Below, piece after piece: positions 57,988 through 64,000 of a stretch of DNA of 64,000 nucleotides. A program made the translations under genes and the position numbers. The notes beneath the pieces were generated by a model. It saw nothing but the letters and a program-made list of their open reading frames with translations. It searched no databases and was not told where the DNA came from. Source of the DNA: WHSW01 sp963769945 (GTDB lineage Bacteria > Actinomycetota > Thermoleophilia > Solirubrobacterales > 70-9); the NCBI GenBank assembly GCA_963769945.1, contig CAVYOA010000018.1, forward strand, positions 134,977-198,976, written 5' to 3'. The stretch's first letter is position 1. Each line of letters begins with the position of its first letter.

Positions 57988-59161
57988 GTGTTTGATTTTG
58001 CCTTGACGCCGAACTTCTTGCCCTGCGCGATGGGGTGCGCGAGTTCGCCCGTACCAACGTTATCCCCATCGCCGAAGAGGGCGACCGCGAGCGGCGACTG
58101 GTTCCCGAGGTTGCCACCGCCTTCCACGAGGCCGGCTTCGTCCGGCCCTGGTTCGACCAGGCCAGAACGAGCGAAGGGCTCGTGACCGCCGGCGCCGTCA
58201 TCGCCGAAGAGCTCGGCTACGCCGATCCGGCGTACGCGAGCTACCTGATGCTGCCCGCGTTCTTCAACCGCATCGTGCTCGGCTATCTGTCGGGCGCGGC
58301 CAAGGAAAAGCTGCTCGCGCGACCTCGATCGCGAGCACGCCGTTACGTCTTTCGCAGCTTCTGAGCGAGCGGCAGGAAGTGACTTCGGCGCGCTGGCGGT
58401 GAGCGCCACCCCGAACGACGTGGGCTACACGCTCAATGGTCGCAAGGAGTACAGCTCAAACCTGCGCCAGGCCAGCCGCGTCATCATCGTCGCCCGAACC
58501 GCGCCCGGCGCCATGGGCGGCTTGAGCTGGTTCCTGGTGCCGATGGACGCCGATGGCGTGGTCATCGGCGACCGCTGGGAATCGCTCGGCATGCGCGCGA
58601 TCGACATCTCGCCGCTCGACCTCAACGACGTGCAGGTCCCGCTCGATCATCGCCTCGGCGAGGAGGGCCGCGGGATGTGGATGTTCAACGAGCACCTCGC
58701 CCAGTCACGGACAGGCATCGCGGCGATGGCGGTCGGCATCGCTCGCCGGGCGCGCGACATCGTGCTCGACTTCGGTCTGCATCGCCGCGTCTACGGCGAC
58801 AAGCTGACCAAGATGCAGGACTACCAATTCCGCATCGCCGAGATGGAGATGGAGATCGCGGCGGCGCGCGGCCTGGTCGGCTTGTCAGCCCAGAAGTCGG
58901 ATGCCGGGCTCGACCACGCCAAGGAGGCCAGCCTGGCCAAGCTGTATGCCGGCCAGATGGTGATGCGCGTTACCGCCGAGGCCGTGCTGATGCTCGGCAG
59001 CGTCGGTTACACGGGCCAGACGGTGGTCGACAAGCTGATGCGCGACGCGCGCCACATTTCGATCGTCGAAGGGCCTGATCCGATCCACAAGGAGATCGTG
59101 TTCGCCAACATCCTGCGCCGCGGTGGCTATCGGCGACCTTCCCAACGTGTTCTATTGCTAG
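57988..59161 (+). CDS. Acyl-CoA dehydrogenase (frameshifted)
   Basis: FAD-dependent acyl-CoA dehydrogenase of about 390 residues. The GTG start gives MFDFALTP; DGVREFARTNVIPIAEEGDR continues after a break near 58018. The middle domain is SATPNDVGYTLNGRKEYSSN and IIVARTAPGAMGGLSWFLVP; the C-terminal helices include EEGRGMWMFNEHLAQSRTG, RRVYGDKLTKMQDYQFRIAE and MLGSVGYTGQTVVDKLMRDA, with a base-Glu position near SIVEGPDPIHKEIVFANIL. Further breaks lie near 58320-58380 and at the very end, so the stop (59161 or 59190) is uncertain. The substrate cannot be inferred. Confidence 0.85.
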
Positions 59162-59186
59162 TGCGAGCCGGTGTTAGTGTCGTAAG

Positions 59187-59879
59187 GTGACCGACAAAGC
59201 ACCTCCGGACGACATCGCGGCGATCCGACTGCTCGACGAGCCCGCGCGGCGACGCGTGTACGAGTGGGTCGTAGCTCAGAACCGCCCCGTGGGGCGCGAT
59301 GAGACAGCGCGCGAGCTCGGCATCGGCCGGGCATTGGCGACATTCCATCTCGACCGACTGGCGGCGGCCGGCCTGCTAGAAGCGGGCTACAAGCGACTCA
59401 CCGACAAGCGCGGCCCCGGCGCCGGTCGACCGGCACGCGTCTACTGGCGCGCGGAGCGAGAGTTCAACGTTTCGCTGCCCGAGCGCCGGTACGACCGCGT
59501 GGCTGAGCTGTTCGCAACCGCGCTCGAGCGAGTTGGCTCCGCCGTCGTCACGGAATCACTGCATGAGGCCGCGCAGGACGTTGGCGAACGCCTGGCCGCG
59601 GATGCACCCGGGCGCCCGGGATCGAAGCGCCTGATGTCCGTTCTGAGCCAGAGCGGCTACGAGCCATTCATCCAGCCCGATGGCACGATCCGACTCCGCA
59701 ATTGCCCTTTCCACGCGCTGGTCGAGGAGCATCGGTCCCTCGTCTGCGGCGCGAACCTTTCGATGGCCGAGGGGATCGCCGACGCGTCAGGCGCCGGCGC
59801 CGATCTGACGCCCGTCCTCGACCCGCTGCCCGGCTACTGCTGCGTCGCCTTCAAGCCGGAGTCTGCCGCGATCGCGTAG
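59187..59879 (+). CDS. HTH transcriptional regulator, COG2345 type, with Fe-S-like cysteines
   Basis: A 230-residue regulator. The N-terminal winged helix is VGRDETARELGIGRALATFH (recognition region) with LDRLAAAGLLEAG and a basic wing (KRGPGAGRPARVYWR). The C-terminal half holds a NCPFHALVEEHRSLVCGANL segment and a final GYCCVAF: cysteines at about 172, 182 and 221-222. COG2345 relatives such as SufR bind a 4Fe-4S cluster by a similar Cys pattern, so redox or Fe-S sensing is plausible. It starts at GTG, 26 bases after the dehydrogenase, and is likely to control it. Confidence 0.8.
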   Translation: MTDKAPPDDIAAIRLLDEPARRRVYEWVVAQNRPVGRDETARELGIGRALATFHLDRLAAAGLLEAGYKRLTDKRGPGAGRPARVYWRAEREFNVSLPERRYDRVAELFATALERVGSAVVTESLHEAAQDVGERLAADAPGRPGSKRLMSVLSQSGYEPFIQPDGTIRLRNCPFHALVEEHRSLVCGANLSMAEGIADASGAGADLTPVLDPLPGYCCVAFKPESAAIA

Positions 59880-59894
59880 CCGCACTGAGCCTGA

Positions 59895-61851
59895 TCAGTC
59901 GAGCGGTCCGTAGCCTGCCGCTGCAAGAGCCTCGGCGATAACCTCCATGCCCAGCTGGCTTCGGATGGGTTCGATCGGCGCCGAGATAGCCCGGCTCGAT
60001 TGGACTGGTCTCGCCGTCAGCGCCGTTGAATGGGCTGTAGATATCGACACACTCCGCGTCGTGTTCCGCGGCGAGGTCGCAGATGATCTCGTTCTGCGCC
60101 TCAACGATCGAGGTCCATGCCGGGCCGCCGTTGTTGTAGATCTGGGTGACGACGGATTCGTTGGCTCGCCGGCTCGCAGCATCTTGATCCGCGCCAGGAT
60201 CGCGTCGAGATTGCTACGCATGTTGTCGAGCAGGAACGTCGGTTCGCCTGACGGCAGCTCGGAGATGTCGTTGAAGCCGATGGTGACGCTCACGGCGTCC
60301 GCCTCTGCGACTGCCTCCAGAACATCTTCCGCGTCGCGGCCAATCTCGGCGCCGTGTTCGAGGTACTGGCGCAGTCCGCCGCTCGTGAGGCTGTTGTGCA
60401 TGGTCAGGTTGTGGACGTCGACCGGCACGCCGAGATCGGACGACATCTGCTCCCCGTAGATGGTGGCCGCTGACGTGCAACCGTCGCAGTCGCTCTCGAG
60501 GGCGTAGAGCAACGAGTCACCAAGCGCGACGTAGTTCAGCGGCGTTCCGATCCCTGACGAGCGGGCATCGTCGATCAACACCTGCAGCTCCTCGACGACG
60601 CGGTCGAGCTCCTCCAGATAGATCTCGTGGCCGGCCTCGATCGACACCAAGCGCCCGCTGCCGGTTCGATCGGCGATCTCCCGCGCCCAGGCTTCGTGGA
60701 ACGGGTAGACCCGGCCGCACCAGTCGGTTGGGCTGCCGCACTGGGCGATCGTCGACTGCATCACGACATACGGCACTCCATCAGGTGGCGTGGCCGCCTG
60801 GGTGATCGAGGCCTGCCGATCCTCCGCGGCGGTGCGTTCCGACTCGATCTCTGCCTGGAGTCAAGACGCCCTCCAGGGCATCCCAGTCGAGCTCGAAGTA
60901 GCCGGCGTTCAGGAGCATGAAGCCGGCCACGCCTTCGGGATGGCGGTCGGCGTAGAGCCAGGTCTGGTCGCCGCCGCGCGAGTGGCCGACGAGGACGTAG
61001 GGCGGCTGAACGTCCGCCGCCTCGAGGAGCGCCGCCAGATCGTCGATGGCTTCGAGGTCGGTCTGCGGCTCGGCGGTCGGGTCGCTTTGTCCTATGCCGG
61101 CGCGGTCGTAGCCGCAGACGCGGACTGATCCTTCATCCAGCAGCGCGTCCTCGACCCCTCTCATCGGTGCCCGGGACATCCCATCACCGGCCAGGAAGAT
61201 GACTGTCGGGCTGCCCGATCCGCGGCAGTCCAGCAGCAGCGAACGACCACCGATGTCGACCAGTCCCGGCTCGATCGCCGATGGTCCGCTCGACCGACCC
61301 GTCCTCTACCGGCTGCCAGGGCTTCGTCTCGAGGTACGCCTTCTGCTGGTCCAGCGGCGCATTGGAGGTGATCAGAGTCAGATGAAGACCATCCTCCTCG
61401 AGCGTCCATTCGATGTCGTCGACTTCTCCGCCGCAGACGCCCAAGTCGTAGGCCAGACGAAATCCGTCGTCCAGCGGCTCCACTCCCGCCTCGCAAAAGA
61501 AGGTGTCGCCGTCCTCCTCTTCGAGATCGAGCCGCGCCCGACCGTCTCGAACGTCCACGTGTAGGTACCTGGCGCCGTGACGTCGGCCGGCCAGCCGGCA
61601 TCGACCAGCTCGTCGGCCGACAACTCGACCTGCCAGGACCCTTCGGGCGGTAAGTCCCGGCGGTGGCCTGAGGTTCGGCTGTGGGGCTCGGCGTGGCCGG
61701 CTCTGGCGTCGGCGAGGGTGAGGGCGTCGTCGTCGCGGTCGGTGACGGTGTGTCGCGCTGCAGGGAGGGCGAGACAGTTGGCGGCGTTACATGCGGTCAG
61801 GGTGATGATCGCGAGGACCACGCCCACTCGCGCTATGGCGTGACGATGCAC
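59895..61851 (-). CDS. Secreted lipoprotein: alpha/beta hydrolase fused to SGNH hydrolase (frameshifted)
   Basis: About 640 residues. The start MHRHAIARVGVVLAIITLTAC is a lipoprotein signal. A domain of about 140 residues follows (ELSADELVDAGWPADVTAPG, WTLEEDGLHLTLITSNAPLD). An alpha/beta hydrolase follows with VGHSRGGDQTWLYA (nucleophile Ser elbow) and EAGHEIYLEELDRVVEEL (catalytic His). Directly after, in the same open frame, comes an SGNH domain: YVALGDSLLYAL (block I), VTIGFNDISE (GxND block III) and, across two compensating breaks near 60170 and 59965, GADRTHPSQLGM (block V Asp-His). Both active sites look complete. Breaks also lie near 61750, 61560, 61290 and 60870. The hydrolase-SGNH junction itself is unbroken. 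Confidence 0.78.
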
Positions 61852-61860
61852 GGTTCCTCC

Positions 61861-63287
61861 TCAGGGCTGTGACGTGAAGTGGATCGAGTTGACGAACTCC
61901 ATCGCCGTCGGAAGCCACCCCTCGAGCTCGGCATCGGTTCTCGCCCATATGTCGACGAAGACCGTCAGGCCGTCTATGTCGGCTACCACGGTTTGCGCGT
62001 TGGTTGGAAGCGTTAACCATTCGCCATCGATCGGGCCGCCCCACAAGTGCAGGTCGCCGACGCAATTGGGGGGCAGGCGTGTCGTTCGGGTGGTCAATAG
62101 GGCTGGGTGCCCGCCAAGCGTTGTCGGGACGGGCCTCCGTGAGCTCGATGCCGCCGGACGCTTCGAGGTCCGACAGCAAACCTGACGGTGTCTTTCGGAC
62201 TGTGGAATGGCCGTCCGACGGACAGTCGTGGACCCATGGGACCCCGACTATCGCGACCGCCACTCCGCGCCGGGCGACATCATCAGAGTCTGCGAAACGG
62301 AACATGTGGCTGGTGACCGGTTCAAGCAGGACCGGTTCTCCGGCGGGCAAGCTGTAGGTGAAGGGACGCAGAAAATCGCGCAGAGGCGACGTCGGCTGCG
62401 GCGACGGGCTCGACGGGACCGTCTCGTAGAAATCGATGGAGTTGACGAACGCCATGGCCGCCGGCAGCCAGCCCGCGAGCTCGTCGTCGGTTAGCCCCCA
62501 GACGTCGACGAGAACTGTCAGGCCGTCAACGTCGGCGACAACCATCCTCGCAGCGGTCTGCAGGTCGATGGAGACTCCGGCGCCAACGTGCAGATCGGAG
62601 ACCTCGCACCCCGCGATCTGTGTCCTATCAGCCTGGAGAGCTCGGGTTGCCGTCGAGCACCGTCGGGGCCGGATCCGTCAGCGCAACGCCGAGACGCGTT
62701 TCGAAATCTGCCAGGAACTCGGCCCGCGTATCTCGGATCGAAGTGCCGCCAATCAGGGTCCCCCCATTCTCTCCGCACGCATGTCCCCGCGGCGCGTCGA
62801 CGATGACGACGGAGACTCCATGCCCGGCGTCGCGGCCTCCCGGTCCTGAGATGCGGAACATGTGGCTATTGGTGGGCTGCACGTCCACCTCTTCGCCGGC
62901 GGGCAGAACGAACGCGAACGGACGAAGAAATCCACGCCAGAACGATGGCGCAGGAGACGGCGCCGTCACCGACGTCGGTGAGGATGTCGGTGCCGGAACC
63001 GGCACAGGTAGAGGCGGCGTCGGCTGGCGACCGATGCCGGTCAAGAAGGCGATGCCGACCAGCAGGGTCAGGATCGTGACGGCTGCAATGCGAACGACGA
63101 GGCTGACGCGACCACTTGGTCGTACCGCGAGCGCATCGCGCAGCGGCGACCGTCCATGCGACGCGCTGGCCGCCGCTGCCGCGCGAGGCCGATCGTCTCG
63201 GGCGTGAAGGCCGGCCGGAGCCGACGACGGGGCCGCCTCGCCGAGCCAGGCCTGCAGGACGCGATCGAAGTTGTTGGGAGTAGTCAT
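61861..63287 (-). CDS. Sigma-linked membrane protein with duplicated extracellular domain (frameshifted)
   Basis: About 470 residues. The N-terminal 60 residues are cytosolic (MTTPNNFDRVLQAWLGEAAP), then one helix (VSLVVRIAAVTILTLLVGIA), a Pro/Ser/Thr linker and two copies of a domain of about 165 residues. Copy 1 starts FLRPFAFVLPAGEEVDVQPT at 62930; copy 2 starts FLRPFTYSLPAGEPVLLEPV at 62374. Both end in a LVDVWGLTDDELAGWLPAAM / FVDIWARTDAELEGWLPTAM segment. Breaks lie near 62640 and 62110. The ATG overlaps the stop of the ECF sigma gene (ATGA). The layout is that of a cognate anti-sigma or sensor; no zinc anti-sigma motif (HxxxCxxC) is visible. Confidence 0.7.
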
Positions 63288-63842
63288 CGGACCGCCTCCG
63301 CCGCCGACTCGGGCAGCCGCATGTCCGCCTCGAGCGCCGCGCGCATTGCCTGGGTTGCTCGGCTGAGTCGCGACTGGATCGTGCCCAGCGGAACACCTGT
63401 CGCCTGGGCCGCCTCGGCAAGGCTGAGACCCAGGTAGTGGACGAGGACGATCACCGTGCGGTGCTCCGTGGAAAGTCGAGCGAAGCCGCGTTCGAGCTGG
63501 TCACGCGTCGAGCAGTGCAAGCTGGCTGTCGGTCGTGACGGGTTCGCCCCGCGCGGCGATCTGAAGCTCGGCCACCTGTCGAGATCGATTACGCGACGCG
63601 CTTGCGTAGCACGTCCGAACCAGGATCCGGTGCAGCCAGGCCTCGAACCGCTCCGGGTCACGCAGGCCGCGCAGGTCACGCCATGCCTGGAGGAGCGTGT
63701 CCTGGACCGCGTCGGCCGCTCGATCCTGATCTCGCAGGATCAATCGCGCCGCGGCGTACAGCCGATCAGTCTGCGTCGCGGTCAGCGTCGCGTACGCATC
63801 CAGGTCGCCCCCCTGCGCTCTCGTGACGAGTTCGGACTGCAT
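63284..63842 (-). CDS. ECF RNA polymerase sigma factor (frameshifted)
   Basis: About 185 residues. Region 2 reads AYATLTATQTDRLYAAARLI and DAVQDTLLQAWRDLRGLRDP; region 4 reads LSTEHRTVIVLVHYLGLSLA and GVPLGTIQSRLSRATQAM (HTH). A break near 63510 separates them. The ATG at 63842 is preceded by no obvious Shine-Dalgarno. It is coupled by overlap to the membrane protein, so the two are likely a sigma/anti-sigma pair. The remaining 158 bases to the window end hold nothing I can support. Confidence 0.85.
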
Positions 63843-64000
63843 CGCAGGTGTTGGCCCCGATGTGGCAGCCAGGGAGGCTGCTCTAACTGGTCTGGGCGTT
63901 CACCGGCGCGATTTGTTCCACATTGGTTGGCATCGGGGAGCGTCGCAGATCAGTAGACACCTGCAGCGGCCCCGCGGCAACCGGCGATGTCACGTTTTCC

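Overview
The window is high-GC DNA with Shine-Dalgarno starts, many GTG/TTG starts and long ATGA/GTGA/TGATG-coupled operons. From 1 to about 52.8 kb the gene content (a 14-subunit complex I operon with fused NuoB-NuoC, class II ribonucleotide reductase beside NrdR, Ser/Thr-kinase and OsmC-type genes, an archaeal-type topoisomerase I beside tmk and holB) suggests an actinobacterium, most likely class Thermoleophilia. That placement is inference from gene style, not a computed phylogeny.

Layout. A YdeI-type tail and a cupin protein open the window. The nuo operon (nuoA-BC-D-E-F-G-H-I-J-K-L-M-N, minus strand, 0.6-15.7 kb) follows. A mixed housekeeping stretch (15.8-31 kb) holds a damaged unknown gene, a small membrane protein, a flavin reductase, a lipoprotein cytochrome c, serS, msrB, a thioesterase, a YcaQ-like protein, a primary-type sigma factor, a macrolide-type glycosyltransferase, lon, ohr, remnants of a kinase and a crotonase, and an NAD-dependent epimerase. 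The nrdR-nrdJ operon with two NrdR boxes (31.1-34.5 kb) is followed by a hemolysin-III protein, two coupled membrane proteins and an aldo/keto reductase. A divergent ROK regulator / sugar operon (37.1-44.4 kb: oxidoreductase, TIM-barrel isomerase, ABC ATPase, permease, binding protein) carries two palindromic operators. Siroheme synthase, a HAD phosphatase, topA, tmk, holB, a pilin-like repeat protein and a sensor kinase run to about 52.8 kb.

At about 52.79 kb the kinase stops abruptly at its phospho-acceptor box and a glycan cluster begins (FkbM methyltransferase, a two-domain glycosyltransferase, another glycosyltransferase). It ends near 57.83 kb against the first residues of what looks like a GNAT acetyltransferase. 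From 58 kb come an acyl-CoA dehydrogenase, a Cys-rich HTH regulator, a secreted three-part protein joining an alpha/beta hydrolase to an SGNH hydrolase, and an ECF sigma factor coupled to a membrane protein with a duplicated extracellular domain. The last 11 kb may be a genomic island, or the contig may be chimeric; the sequence alone does not decide.

A global caveat: many genes that are plainly conserved (nuoN, nuoB, lon, nrdJ, nrdR, the whole sugar operon, siroheme synthase) are broken by single-base indels, sometimes compensating. This is the pattern of unpolished long-read consensus rather than gene decay, so coordinates for these genes span the reconstructed gene and not one open frame. 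No rRNA, tRNA, CRISPR array or transposase was seen.
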